From the NCBI RefSeq assembly GCF_010183535.1, contig NC_071329.1, positions 2,356,001 through 2,420,000 on the forward strand: 64,000 nt of DNA, given 5' to 3'. The notes under the pieces were generated by a model that did no database searches, had not been told where the DNA came from, and saw only the letters and a program-made list of their open reading frames with translations. Of this stretch, positions 1 to 11,120 are shown one piece after another. Made by a program: the position numbers and the translations under genes. Source of the stretch: Caenorhabditis remanei (Eukaryota > Nematoda > Chromadorea > Rhabditida > Rhabditidae). The number at the start of each line of letters is the position of its first letter. The stretch's first letter is position 1.

Positions 1-562
1 TCAACACAAAAAACAACGATTTTTGTAGGAAAAGTCTCCAAAACATTGATTTTTACTTTGATTCGACTGAAAATCGCTGAAACTCGGTTTTTTTTTGTGA
101 CGAATAGTTAAAAGCCACTCAAAAGTGCAATTTTCAGTGAGATATCCGTTTCTAGCTCCATTCTGATCAGTTTTCGTCAGAAATTTGTCGAAAAACGAGC
201 AATACTTGCTACGGAACAGCTAAAAATGATTTTTCGTTCAAAAACTGCATATTTCTCATAAAAGAAGGAGTAATTCTATACTATAATCTTGGTTTTATGC
301 GTTTTCAACACAGATACAACGATTTTCGTTGCAAAAGTTTCCAAAACATTGACTTTTCACTTCGATTTCACTGAAAATCGTGAAAAACAGTTAAAAGCGA
401 CTCAAAAAGTGCAATTTTCAGCTTGGAAACTAACTGACTGACGATTTTCAGCCAGAAATCCGTTTCTAGCTTCATTTTGATCAGTTTTCGTCAAAAATTT
501 GTCGAAAAACGAGGAATAAATGCTACGGAACAGTTAAAAAATGGTTTTTCGTTGAAAAATAG
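1..562. repeat. Tandem duplication, about 303-bp period, presumed cct-3 intron
   Basis: Two diverged direct copies lie at about 1-260 and 304-561. Both contain CAACA..ACAACGATTTT, then CCAAAACATTGA, CCGTTTCTAGCT, GATCAGTTTTCGTCA and GCTACGGAACAG in the same order. No coding exon was found on either strand. The stretch is downstream of the last visible cct-3 exon, so it is most simply part of a long intron whose next exon lies outside the window. Confidence 0.7.
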
Positions 563-660
563 GATCTGGGAACCATTTCCCGGCGCTTCTACGAGATTTC
601 AGCACGAAAAACTCTCATTTTTGTAATAAAAACATCGATTTCCTCATCCAAACGCAGTAC

Positions 661-1367
661 CTCTTGATATCAATCTCTCGATGTCCGCCCTTCTCAACAC
701 GGATAGTTTTGACAGCCTCAATAGAGATGTTGACAGCCAAATCCATCCAATGACTGATCATTTTCGTGCCCAAACACGATTTGACAACCTTGGCGATCTC
801 ATTATCATCAGTAATGTCTACTGGTCGGGAGAATTTATTCTCCGCCCACTTGATCATGTCTTCAAGTGCCTGACGATAGGCTTGAATAATGAGAGTTGGA
901 TGAGTTTTCTGCTCCAAATAAGTCTGAGCGTGAGCCATAACTTCTCCGGCCAAAATGATGACTGAAGTGGTGCCATCACCGGTTTCCTCGTCCTGAGTAC
1001 GAGCGATTTCGATCATACTTTTCGCTGCCGGGTGTTTTACGGTGATTTCTCTGCAAATTGTGGAGTTTTTTGGTTGTTTTACGAAATTTCAAGTGTTTGC
1101 CTACCTAAGAATGGCATTTCCGTCGTTTGTCATGACGATTCCTCCCATTGGGTCCATCAACATCTTGAGCATGGCTCTTGGTCCCAAACTTGTGCGAATC
1201 ACGTCGGCGATGGTCTGGAAATTGAGGTTTCAGTCAGTTTTCAGTGGAAAAATCAATGTTTTTACCTTGCACGCATTGATATTTCCGACTTGGACCTGAT
1301 GGCCACTCTCTCGTTTTGTACCCTGACTGAGCACGATGATCGGCGATTGTCCGGCTCCGCGCATCAT
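661..1367 (-). CDS. cct-3: Chaperonin CCT gamma subunit, 5' part (three exons)
   Basis: This is the N-terminal third of TCP-1 gamma, one of eight subunits of the cytosolic CCT ring that folds actin and tubulin using ATP. Predicted exons on the minus strand are 1367-1266, 1214-1105 and 1050-661, joined in phase. Visible family motifs are the start [15 protein letters not shown], the segment [18 protein letters not shown] and the nucleotide-binding [13 protein letters not shown]. The first ATG is at 1367 and a TTTCAG acceptor ends at 1377, nine bases upstream, which fits trans-splicing. The last exon ends in AAGAG before a GTACTG donor, inside the conserved EIDIKRY stretch. The remaining two thirds of the protein is not in the window. 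Whether the gene continues to the left or is a truncated copy cannot be decided here. Confidence 0.9.
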
Positions 1368-3000
1368 TTTGAACGGCTGAAATAGGGGAAAAATAAGATA
1401 AATGACGAAAAATTGGGATAAAGAGACGGAAAGCAAGAAAACAGGAACTTTCAGTGGTTTTTCTCTGAATTTTTGGAATTATAAAGAGGAATTTTACAAA
1501 AAAACCGGTGCGAAAGCGGATATGGCTATAAAAACTAGTGTTTTGAGCTCAAAATTGACTATTTAAGAGAAAATTTTCCAGTTGCGAGCTAAAACCATAC
1601 TCCCAGAAACGTTTGATGCTGAAAAACATATATATCGTGAAAAAACCAAAGAAAAGCTGAAATTTTAAATAAGAAAAAGACAAAATTCAAAAATAAACTT
1701 CGTTCCGGTAGAAATAATCAATTTTATAGCTAAATTGAGGGTTTTGTGTCGATTTTTCTTTGTAAAAGACCTGAAAAATGATTAAAAACGAATAAAAATA
1801 GCGAAATTCATAATTATTGAGATTCTAGCCAGGAAAATCCGATTTACCGCACATTTTCACATTTTCGCGAGCAAGATATTGATTTTTGGGTAAAATTGAC
1901 GCTTTTGAGTCGATTTTTCACACAAAAACACTCGAAAATTCATTGAAATCAATAAAAAACGACAAAATTCAAAATTACCGAGACTGTAATGGAGCAAAGA
2001 CAATTTCCCCCTTTACGCCCCTATTTTGATAGAAAATTATCGATTTTCGGGTGAATTGAACGCTCCGGAATCGATTTTTCACTCCAAAACCATCGAAAAA
2101 CCAAGAAAAACTGAGAAAAAAGACAAATTTCGGAGATTCAAGACGTTTTCTCGAACAAAACCGAATGGCGCCGATTCAAAAAGAGAATTCCAGTGCCTTG
2201 GGAGATTTCGTGGCGAGACCCACAAAATGAGTACTCTTTGATTATATTGTTTTTAATGTAATTTTCTGAAACATTTTTGTCGAAAAACAAAATAGACTTA
2301 ATTGCTAATTTTTTAATAGCAATATTATAATTAATTACGCAGTGCAAGCATTTTTAATTGCGTTGCGAAATGCGGTCAACTACGGTAACACTTGTTTCAA
2401 CTGTGTCGTTGTGTCGATTTACGAGGGAGGGTGGAACCCGGGTTTTCTTGGGAAGAAAAGAAGGAAAAGGGGTTTTAACTTTAAATAGACGGTTTTCTAT
2501 TAAATCTTTTGTAAAACATATTGAGAAAATCATTAAAAGTTGTAAAATATCATCAAATTTTAGAATTTTAAGCATAAAATGGTATTTTTAGAATTCTTTA
2601 ACATAAAAATGATAAATAAACTCAGTTTTGTGAGAAGCACATACAAAAGATGATGAATTCAAGTTAATTCAAAGTGAAATACTATTAAAACATGAAAAAC
2701 TATGTAATTTATTAATTTTTCCGCTGTTCTCGTCGTTTTTGCTCGATTTTCTGCAATTTTCCACGTCGAAAGTCAATTCCAAAAGCATGACGTCATCGAA
2801 AAATCATATTCTGAAGGTGCTTATGCTGATCAACTCGGAAATCTTTATCCGTTTTTTTTAAATAAAAAATTTCATTTGAAAAAATCTCAATTTTTTTCAA
2901 AATAACAATAACTTTCTCTACATCTACAGGCTTCAGAATCAATTCTGAACCACTGAAATTTCAGATTTTCAAGTGGCATACTGTCGATTTTATAGTTTAT
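1368..3000. other. AT-rich intergenic region, no gene recognised
   Basis: It separates cct-3 and the BTB gene. There are three loosely similar segments near 1520, 1880 and 2040 built on CGATTTTTC and TGAGTCGA motifs, typical of degraded worm intergenic repeats. Open frames here are short and lack splice support. The proximal 200 bp probably contain the cct-3 promoter, but no specific site is recognisable. Confidence 0.5.
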
Positions 3001-3110
3001 ATTGTCGAAATAAAAAAAGTGATACCCGGTGTTTGCGGACTTAGTGCAAAATTATTAAAATTAGCACTAAGTCCGCTAACACCGGGTATCACTTTTTTTA
3101 TTTCGACAAT
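3001..3110. repeat. 110-bp near-perfect hairpin
   Basis: The arms 3001-3048 and 3063-3110 are inverted copies with a short AT-rich loop. Ends are ATTGTCGAAATAAAAAAAGT and its complement, and the arms include GATACCCGGTGT. It looks like a small foldback MITE. No protein is encoded. Confidence 0.9.
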
Positions 3111-3312
3111 AGTTGAAAGGGGGAGGACATTTGGACAAACAGAAGGACACTAGAAAAGACGCTGGACTTCCGGAAATTTACATCACAAAAGATTGACGGT
3201 TTGTGACTTTTTTCGGGGTTGGTCTTTCCTTATATGTACAATACTTCGAGGCCGAGAAGTTCAACTTTGAGATTCGTCATCATTTTCTGGAAGTTCAGTG
3301 AATTATAGTGAA

Positions 3313-3520
3313 CACAGGGGTGCGAGGCGTAAGGTCCGCAACGAAAAGCTTTGAATTTACCGGCCGAGTCGCGTTGCGTGTGCGTCGCGTTTTTCATTGA
3401 AAAATACGACAAACACACGCTAAACTTGAACTTGGCACTCAGCCAAGTCCTTTTTTGGCACCGTGCCAACCGCTGTGAGGCGGAGCGCGTTTACGTGACC
3501 TGGCGTTTTGCACCCCTGTG
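3313..3520. mobile_element. Short hAT-like MITE
   Basis: A GC-richer block is bounded by inverted ends CACAGGGGTGC (3313-3323) and GCACCCCTGTG (3510-3520). CAGGGGTG ends are common among hAT elements. The flanks share AGTGAA, but a clean 8-bp duplication is not evident, so the superfamily is tentative. It has no coding capacity. Confidence 0.55.
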
Positions 3521-3630
3521 AGTGAATTTCAGCACAATTTTCTTCTGAAAAAAGTTATTTATCAAGGGAACAGTTGAAAACAAGATTTAATTACACAAAT
3601 CTTGACAAGATAAAACAAATAAATTGATAA

Positions 3631-4759
3631 TTAGAACAATTTGATAAGACGGTCGAGGGCTTTCGCTTTGGTACTATCCGACAACTTCTTATATTCCGGA
3701 GATTGATCCAATTTCTTCGCTTTCTCCACTGTATTCAGTCCACGAATACACTTTTCGAGAAGTTTTGGCATCACATACTCATCAGCCATCCACAACATCT
3801 TCTCATTATTAATTCTTGAATTGTTCATCAGATGATATTCGGTGATATTAGTAACTGAAGAAACCAGAAAACGGCAAGCCAGTTCCAGAAGTTTCTCGAC
3901 AGTTTCGTCAGTTGGAAACACTGGATTCGGATAGAAACTGCTGAGAAGTAGAGCGAAATCTTCATATGAAACTTCTCCGATCGGAATTTCATCCATTTGT
4001 CCTTCTTTGAAATTCGATGAGAATAGAGCGCGGAAGTATTCGGAGTGGTAGGAAAGGAACTGGAAAAAAAAGAAAAATTAATTAGAGTTTCCATTCTAGA
4101 GAATTGATACAAACTTTCGGCCCAAAAAAAATTGGAGTAAAAGTGTTTAAAATAATGCATATTCACCAATTGATTGAACTTTAAATTTTTTAGTCTAACA
4201 AGGGAAATCTTTGGAGACGCCACTTTCAAACGACCTGTAAATTTCTTCTTTCCGAAGCTTCTTTCCGTCAACAACCAGAATAGTATCATTCTGATCGGAT
4301 GGTGCAAACATTTTGTCGTAATCTCGTTTTTCAGGAGCATAATGAGGAATGAGAGAATAGTGATAGTTGACCTCATCGTAACCATGTGGAGCTTGAACTT
4401 GCGTTGTGAATGCTTGATTATTTTCTGTCAGTTGTACATCAATTTTTTTTGCGGCGAAGTAATTATACGAAGAGTAGACAGTAATGTGTCCAGTGATCTC
4501 ATCGACTCCTTGACTATTGAGCTCATCCCAATCAAATTTCCATGTGAAATCGATTTGATTGGAGTCGAAATTCATTATTCCGCTCCAGACACTGAAAAAA
4601 AGACACCTTCCAATCATTATTTTGTTCTATTCTCAGGTATTTTTTGATGAAAAATATGACTTACCATGTGATTCCGTGATGGCCCTTTGTCTCCAAAACA
4701 TTCGTGCCGCTACTGACGTTATAATTGCTACTTTTATACTCGATTGCGTCGCCCAGCAT
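3631..4759 (-). CDS. BTB-domain protein with N-terminal MATH-like region; splice phases do not close
   Basis: This belongs to the large nematode group of BTB proteins that act as Cullin-3 substrate adaptors. Exon 1 runs 4759-4665 from ATG and ends at a GTAAGTC donor. Exon 2 starts at 4591 after TTTTTTTCAG and encodes the N-terminal domain followed by the start of the BTB fold (NDTILVVDGKKL). Exon 3, 4059-3631, begins FLSYHSEYFRALFSSNFKEG and runs through the BTB C-terminal half to a TAA stop. The best donor for exon 2 is ACAG/GTCGTT at 4235. With it the coding sum is 881 bases, not a multiple of three, and the usual residues between KKL and FLSYHS are replaced by RKEEIY. Either an unusual donor or microexon was missed, or the copy is inactive. 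A TTGCAG acceptor lies shortly upstream of the ATG. Confidence 0.75.
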
Positions 4760-4865
4760 TTACGATAATTTTCCTGCAACTGTTGCTATTGTAATACATA
4801 GAATTTGAAAAATTTGTATTCAAATGATCGCAAACCGATTTTAACGGCAGAAAACTATTTGGAAA

Positions 4866-5430
4866 CTTGGAGTGCATACAGTGGCCAGATTTCAAATTTT
4901 TATGAGAAATATCCAGTCTCTGTCCTGTCTGTTCTCTCTTTTCCTCAGGTTCTCTCTCGATTGAGATGACGTATCGCTCTCGGCTTAGCGGGGCGTAGTC
5001 CCTTTTCCCCTTTACATTTTAGTTTCTATTCTATACTGGTGCGGGAGAAGGACGGGAAGTCCTTGCTATACCGGGATAATAAAGGATTGCAATCTACACT
5101 GAATGTACCTAAAACAGACAGAAATGACAAAAGTCCAGAGCTGGGCCTTTTACACATGTTTTATGCTGTATTTGTCCACACATCTCTAAATCTCGACTAC
5201 TATTAGAGAGTATGCAACGGCCGAAACAGATTATCATATTGTTCAGATACAACCTACGGAACACGTGTCATAGCGAACGTCGTCTGGTGAACTCTCAGAA
5301 GTTTTACATACGTGATATGAAAATTAGGGAGTGAGTCCGATACGAATGACCCAGATTCATTGGCGGTTTTTGAGGGAATCGTGAGAGGATTTAGGATGAA
5401 GTTTCGAAGGGAAAGACTGAAGAGAAAACT
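4866..5430 (+). pseudogene. Decayed third copy of the F-box gene
   Basis: A remnant of exon 1 is visible near 4868-4898 (LECIQW followed by DFK), without the rest of the F-box. Near 5180-5250 the sequence matches the region just upstream of exon 2 of the intact neighbour. From 5252 it matches exon 2 itself (LRNTCHSERRLVNSQ). An insertion near 5328 breaks the frame with a TGA, and the similarity ends at 5431 where a GC-rich foldback element begins. Confidence 0.8.
4900..5200. other. Unassigned sequence between pseudogene exon remnants
   Basis: This contains pyrimidine-rich stretches and an AATAAA near 5090. It could be a fragment of an LTR or intron, but no paired repeat or coding sequence supports that. 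Nothing else is recognised. Confidence 0.3.
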
Positions 5431-5694
5431 CAATATTATAATCTGAAAAATATACCAAAATGTCGAGTTCTATGTCCTTGACCTGCTACGGGCCGGATGG
5501 CTTTTCGTTAATGTGCCGCGGGCCGGGAAAAAGTTCCAATAAAGATATTAACGAATAGCCATCCGGCCCGTAGTAGATCACGGACATAGAACTCGTCGAG
5601 ATCTACATTTTGGTATATTTTTCAGATTATAATATTGAGTTTGAAGCGATTTACGAGCCGGCCCGTGTCGGCCCGTTTCGGCAGGGTTTGCAAG
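5431..5694. mobile_element. GC-rich CTTGCAA foldback element, copy 1 (left end truncated)
   Basis: The right arm is complete: CCATCCGGCCCGTAGTAG, then CATTTTGGTATATTTTTCAG, AGTTTGAAGCGA and the GGGTTTGCAAG end. The left arm begins only at the inner CAATATTATAATCTG segment, joined directly to the F-box pseudogene. The element has no ORF. Confidence 0.9.
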
Positions 5695-5697
5695 TAT

Positions 5698-5899
5698 GGT
5701 TAGCACGACCTCCAGCGGAGCCCTTTCAATGCGCTCCGCACTGTTCTTTGAGAGGGCCTCTACGGAAGGCTGTGCAAATACGACTAGGAAGAAAGGACGG
5801 TGCAAACACGCTCTATTGCACACTCGCGGGCTATCCGGGATATTTGAATCGACTCGACTCATTCTATGCTGGGTATTCATATTTCTATAAACTCGAGGA
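5698..5899 (+). promoter_or_regulatory. Upstream segment shared by the two F-box paralogues
   Basis: About 200 bp directly before the ATG of the first F-box gene is nearly identical to 8448-8650 before the second. Both contain TTAGCAC, CCTCCAGCGGAGCCC, TGTGCAAATACGA and a CACTCGCGGGCTATCCGGGA block, ending TTTCTATAAACTCGAGG before ATG. The conserved spacing suggests a shared promoter and 5' leader carried along with the duplication. The inference rests on position and conservation only. Confidence 0.6.
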
Positions 5900-7656
5900 A
5901 TGGAATCTGATTCAATATTCGAAAAATGGAATCTACTTCCAGAGGAAATTAAATTGGAGTGCATACAGTGGCTAGATTTCAAAACGAGGTGATTACAGCT
6001 TTCTGAGAGGCGGAGTTTAGTGGAAACACAAAAAGAGGCAATTTTTATAAGAAAGATTGTATATTTGCAATTATTATTTAGCTGATCTAACTTTTCATGT
6101 TAGATTTCAAGGCCAGCAGCAATTTTTACTCTGGTTACTTACTGTTAGGCAGAAAAAGTGTGAAAATTGATAAGGCATGGGCAGAAACTGACTCGCTGTC
6201 AACGACTAGCACAATCCCATTATTTGCAGGGTTAGGAAACTTATCAACGATTTTTTGAATTCAAATTTGTCCACACACCTCTAAATATCAACTACTATTA
6301 GAGAGTATGCACCGCCCGAAACAGATTATCATATTGTTCAGATACAACCTACGGAACACGTGTCATAGCGAACGTCGTCTGGTGAACTCTCAGAAGTTTT
6401 ACAAACGTGATATGAAAATTAGTGAGCTCGATACGAATGGCCCAATTTCATTGGCAGTTTTCGAAAGCATCGAGAGAGGATTTAGGATGAAGTTTCGACG
6501 GGAAAGACTGAAGAGAAAACTCGTGCCTTTGCTCTCGTTCATTTTTCAGACAGCGATGATTGATGACTTGTTCATCTATCATGTTCCAGGTATGTATATG
6601 CTCCGCCCCTTAAACAGAGGGGTTCATGGTGAATTTAACACGTGCCGAAACGGACCGACACGTGCCGGCGCGTAACTCGCTTCAAACTGAGTATTACGAG
6701 CTGACAGCTATACCAAAATGTAGATCTCGACGAGTTCTATGTCCGTGACCCACTACGGGCCGGATGGCTATTAGTTAGTATGTCGCGGGCCGAGAAATTT
6801 TCCAAAAACGCGAAAATGGCCAAAAAAGCCATTCTAGCCCGGCCCGCGGCATATTAACGAATAGCCATCCGGCCCGTAGTAGGTCACGGACATAGAACTC
6901 GTTGAGATCTACATTTTGGTATATTTTTCAGCTCATAATATTAAGTTTGAAGCGAGTTATGAGCCGGCCCGTGTCGGCCTGTTTCGGCCCGTTTCAGCCC
7001 GGCAAGTATGCTAAAATTAATGATTAAGGTGACCCGATAAAATGTCTGGAATCTCTCGAATCCACGTCTCCGTATCACATCAACAAACTTCGTGGATCTG
7101 TGCCCTTCTCTCTAATTCAAAAATGTGCGAGAGCTTCCGTGAGGAATCTGGAAATCACTAGAATGGAAGGCAGGAAATATCTCGTTCCAAGACTTCTCAC
7201 GCAACCATCGGTAAGTTAGCGAATGGCTGGACTATAAAAATGTATGATAATTACAGTTAGAATCCACAAAAGTATGGCATCTCCATCTCGAGTGGTGTAC
7301 GGATTTAGGAGTGGGTTTCGCTCGGAAATACATGGAATTAGATGCGAACATTCGTAGCTCACTGAATTTTGGAAGCATGTCTAGAGACACCATCGGTGAT
7401 TTCATTGAAAGAATGGGAGATTTGAGAATGTAAGTGACATTATCATTGGAGCGCACTTTCTTCATTAGAAAACTATTTCAGTGTCGACAGAACCGAAGTC
7501 TTGGTTCGATTTGAGACGAACAACCCGGAGAAGCACATGATAATGAAGAGATTCGAAAGAGGAGAGTATAGTCGCGAACATCGTTTTGTGATGGTTGTGG
7601 TGTCGGCGGAAATTCAAAAATCTCAATATGATGAATACGTGTTCAACCGACTATGA
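5900..7656 (+). CDS. F-box protein, paralogue A (288 aa)
   Basis: Five exons are predicted: 5900-5988, 6342-6589, 7029-7210, 7257-7429 and 7482-7656. They sum to 867 bases and stay in frame. Exon 1 encodes a short F-box core (FEKWNLLPEEIKLECIQWL), the motif that binds Skp1 in SCF ubiquitin ligases. The remaining 250 or so residues should be the substrate-binding part, including LRNTCHSERRLVNS and DLGVGFARKYMELDANIRSS. They resemble rapidly evolving nematode F-box families, and the subfamily is not assigned. Exon 3 begins at 7029 after ATTAAG, a weak acceptor, only about 20 bp beyond a foldback element in intron 2. An AATAAA lies at 7744, 88 bases after the stop. The paralogue at 8651 has the same exon phases and the same total length. 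Confidence 0.85.
6638..7006. mobile_element. GC-rich CTTGCAA foldback element, copy 2, in intron 2 of F-box A
   Basis: Both arms are present with a central stretch around CGCGAAAATGGCC. The arms carry GGGCCGGATGGCTATT and its complement, and the right end is CCCGGCAAG. It occupies most of the intron between exons 2 and 3. Confidence 0.9.
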
Positions 7657-7865
7657 ATATGAAAAATGTAGTACGAGCCGTCGCGACGCAAATGACAGTG
7701 GCGAGATGTAAAAAAAGGCGTGGACCGTCCTAACGACTCCAGGAATAAATGGGGCAATATAGAATTGAACTGTTATAACTATTCTTTGAATATGGCTAAT
7801 AAATTGAAATTTAAATTGAATTGATAACTGTTGATAATTAGTTCCAGTAAAAAAGATCCAATGAA

Positions 7866-8320
7866 TACAGTACTGGCCATAAAGAATGCAACACTTGCAG
7901 TTTTTAGTTCAAAATGGTCAACTTTGTGAGAGTGACACGGCCTCCCTGATAGTCTTACAATATTGATTGTTTATGGAGTGTGTAGATCACAAGTAGAGCT
8001 TCATTTTTGTAGTTGACAACTTTTTTGTACGGACACTCCCTAGAGAGTTACGTATTGACAAAGTAAGTTCTCCCTTAAATCGACCAATTTCAGTGTAAAA
8101 TAGTGCAATTTTTGACCTGTTGTGTTGAGATGACCATAACTTTCTAGGGAGTGCTCGTACAAAAAAGTTGTCCATTACAAAAAAAAGCTCTATTTGTGAT
8201 CTATACACTCCATAAACAATCGATATTGTGAGACTATCAGGGAGGCCGTCTCACACTCACAAAGTTGACCATTTTCAACTAAAAACTGCAATTGTCGCAT
8301 TCTTTGTGGCCAGTACTGTA
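7866..8320. mobile_element. Tc1/mariner-like MITE, copy a
   Basis: Long inverted arms start TACAGTACTGGCC and end GGCCAGTACTGTA, with TA at both edges. The outermost bases resemble the Tc1 end CAGTGCTGGCC. The interior includes the paired motif GTAGTTGACAACTTTTTTGTAC. There is no transposase; the element would need one in trans. It lies between the two F-box paralogues. Confidence 0.85.
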
Positions 8321-8447
8321 ACTATTCTTTGAATATGGCTAATAAATTAGAATTGAAATTAATGACTATTGATAATTAGTTACAGTATAAAAGATCCCAT
8401 GAATAGCTTACTTTTCAACAAAAAATTAGCCAAAGAAGAGGAGTCAC

Positions 8448-8650
8448 GGTTAGCACGGCCTCCAGCGGAGCCCTTTCAATGCACTCCGCACAGTTCTTTG
8501 AGACGGTCTCAACAGAAGGCTGTGCAAATACGACAAGAAAGAGAGGACAGTGCAAACACGCTCTATTGCACACTCGCGGGCTATCCGGGATATTTGAATC
8601 GAATCGCCTGTTTTCTACGCTAGTTATTTATATTTCTATAAACTCGAGGG
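8448..8650 (+). promoter_or_regulatory. Upstream segment of F-box B, duplicate of 5698-5899
   Basis: This matches the segment before paralogue A across its length with scattered substitutions. Read as protein it opens in one frame, but both copies end just before the F-box ATG, so a 5' leader or promoter is the better reading. Confidence 0.6.
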
Positions 8651-11085
8651 ATGGAATCTGATGCAATATTCGAAAAATGGAATCTACTTCCAGAGGAAAT
8701 GAAATTGGAGTGTATACAATGGCTGGATTTTAAATCAAGGTAATTAAAGGGAGACGGTGCTTAATCGAAACACAAAAAATCTATTTTTGAGCAAGATAAA
8801 ATTTGAGAAAGATAATTTTTGCATTGATTTAGCTGGCCGATCTTTTAATGTTATATTTCTAGGCCATGTTTTACACTTTTTCTTACTGTAAGAAACAAAA
8901 TGTGAGAAAATCGATAATGATCATAGCTGTCAGGGCCCAGTCCTAAGAATTCTTATAATGATACTCAAAAATCATTTGAAAATTTGTGAAATGCAAACTT
9001 ACAACCGGGAAAATGCTCAAAAACTGGCTCTGGTGGTCGATTTTTCTGATTCAGATTTCTAGGGCATTTTATGCACTGTTTAAACGGAAAATTTGGGTTT
9101 TTGAAGATATTGAGTATAGTATAATTAACTAGGGAAGGCCTCGGGGTGACCGTGGAGTTATGGGACGTGAGCTATATCGTTGGAAAGCTGGGAAAACGCT
9201 GATTCCAAATATATATTCTGTTTTTGCCCTCGAAGCGTGATATTTGAGAAAAATAAGGTCAAAGTAAGGGAAAATGACTAGTTATTGCCTTTCTAACACG
9301 TGAAAATTTTTTTCAATTTTTTTGCAATTTTCGCGTGTTAAAAAGGCAATAATTTGTCATTTTTCAGAACTTTGACCTTGTGTTTTTCAAATACCAGGTC
9401 TCGAGGGCACAAACTAAGTATATATTTGGAATCAGCGTTTTCTCGGCTTTCCAATGATATATGTCACGTTCCATAACTCCACGGTCACTCGGAGGCCTTC
9501 CCTAGTAAGGGAATTTCCACATTTTTCTACACATTACTCCCAGATATCATCTCCGGAACACATGTCACACGGAGCGTCGTTTGGTGAACTCCCAGACGTT
9601 TCCAATACATTCGATAGAGCTCGATAGGGATGAAATGGAAGGAGACACAAAACTGATAGTGTTTCTCGACAGAGAGGAGACGAACGGATACCGTTGGGTC
9701 TTCCGAGCAGAGACATTGGAAGCGACGTTCGTACCGTTGCTATCATTTATTCTTCAAACATCCATCATTGATGATTTCAGCATTTTTCATCATGCAGGTA
9801 TGTGAAATAAACATTTAAAACTTAGTATAGATCATTGGCATAGAACTTGCCGATATCTGTATTTCGGTGTATTTTCCAGTTCAAAAAAGCTTAGAACGAC
9901 TTTTTAGGCGCTACAGTACCGGTCAAAAAGTTGTAAACTTTGGCCGTTTTCCGTTGAAATTGTTCAACTTTATGAGTGTGTCATGGTATTATTGAGTGTT
10001 CCATCAAGTAAATTTTTCATGAATTATACAGATCCAAAGTAGACCTTTATTTTTGTAGTTGACAACTTTTTGTACAAACAACCCCTAGCAAGTTACATAT
10101 TGTCGAAGTAATTTCTCCCCCAAATCGAATTTCAGTGCAATTTTCCAGCTGTCGTCTTAATATGACCATAACTCTCTAGGAAGTGTCCGTACAAAAAAGT
10201 TGTTAACTACAAAAATGCAGTTCTACTTTTGTTCTGTATGATCCATTAAAAATCTATTTGATGGAACAATAAGTATAACCATAACACACTCTCAAAGTTG
10301 GGCAATTTCGACTGAGAACACATAAAGTTTATAACCTTTTGACCGGTACTGTAGCGGCTAAAAAGCGGTTCTAAGCTTGTCTGATTGACCGAGTTGTGTC
10401 ATTTTTAACAAGAGTGTTTGTGTAAACCAAATATAATAATAATAACTCACAAACAGGCTGCCCGATAAAATGTCTGGAATCTCTCGAATCCACGACTCCT
10501 TACCAAATCAACACACTTCGCGGCTATGTACCCCTATGTCTTATCGAAAAATGCGCCAGAAATGCGGTGAAAAAATTCGGGATATCAAGAATGGAATTCA
10601 AAAAACGTCTTGTCCCTAGACTTCTCACGTTTCCAGCGGTAAGTTAGCAATCTTCGCTCTAAGGACTATAAAAATTGATGATAATTACAGTTAGAATCAA
10701 CTAAAGACTGGGATCTCCATCTCGATCGGTGTCCGGATTTAGGAGTGGGTTTTGCTCGGAAATTTATGGATATCGATGTGAACATTCGTAGCTCACTGAA
10801 TTTCGGAACCGTGTCTAACGAGACGATCGACGATTTCGTTGAAAGAATGGGCGATTTGAGAATGTAAGTGACATTATCATTGGAGCGCATTTCTTCACAT
10901 TGAAAAACAATTTCAGTGTCGACAGAACCGACGCCTTGGTACGATTTGAGACAAATAACCCGGAGAAGCATGTGATAATGATGAAATTCGACAAAAGACA
11001 GTATAGTCACGAACACCGTTTTGTGATGGTTGTGGTGTCGGCGGATATTGAAGCATCTCAGTACGATAATTATCTGTTTGGATGA
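8651..11085 (+). CDS. F-box protein, paralogue B (288 aa)
   Basis: Exons are predicted at 8651-8739, 9544-9797, 10457-10638, 10691-10863 and 10917-11085, again 867 coding bases in frame. The F-box is FEKWNLLPEEMKLECIQWL. Later exons carry LRNTCHTERRLVNSQ, CLESLESTTPYQINTLRG, LVPRLLTFPA and DLGVGFARKFMDIDVNIRSS, matching paralogue A at equivalent positions. Introns 1 and 2 are enlarged by a Harbinger-like element and a mariner-like element nested in a foldback. The stop is followed after only 36 bases by a GC-rich foldback element, so the original 3' end may be displaced. The intact frame argues for function as an SCF adaptor; substrate unknown. Confidence 0.85.
9129..9505. mobile_element. Harbinger-like MITE, copy a, in intron 1 of F-box B
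   Basis: The ends are CTAGGGAAGGCCTC and GAGGCCTTCCCTAG, flanked on both sides by TAA. Three-base TWA duplications are typical of PIF/Harbinger. Arms continue inward through TGACCGTGGAGTTATGG. The centre is AT-rich and encodes nothing. Confidence 0.85.
9887..10378. mobile_element. Mariner-like MITE copy b inside a longer foldback, intron 2 of F-box B
   Basis: The mariner-like ends TACAGTACCGGTCAAAAAG and the complement lie at 9912 and 10353. The palindrome continues outward for about 25 more bases on each side (AAGCTTAGAAC..CTTTTTAG on the left, CTAAAAAG..GTTCTAAGCTT on the right). Either the element has extended ends or it landed in the loop of another hairpin. A strongly diverged arm of the GC-rich family (CATAGAACTTGCCGATATC) lies just left, at 9838-9885. 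Confidence 0.75.
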
Positions 11086-11120
11086 TTAATACCAGCGACG
11101 ATTTCCCATTTCTTTCCATA

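Noticed and set aside
2026..2241. Plus-strand frame of 71 codons
   Set aside because: Low-complexity Lys/Phe-rich translation of AT-rich repeat; no splice sites or homology.
3230..3469. Minus-strand frame of 79 codons
   Set aside because: It runs through the hAT-like MITE and has no homology.
4915..5110. Possible solo LTR
   Set aside because: No matching second copy, no target duplication and no clear TG/CA ends.
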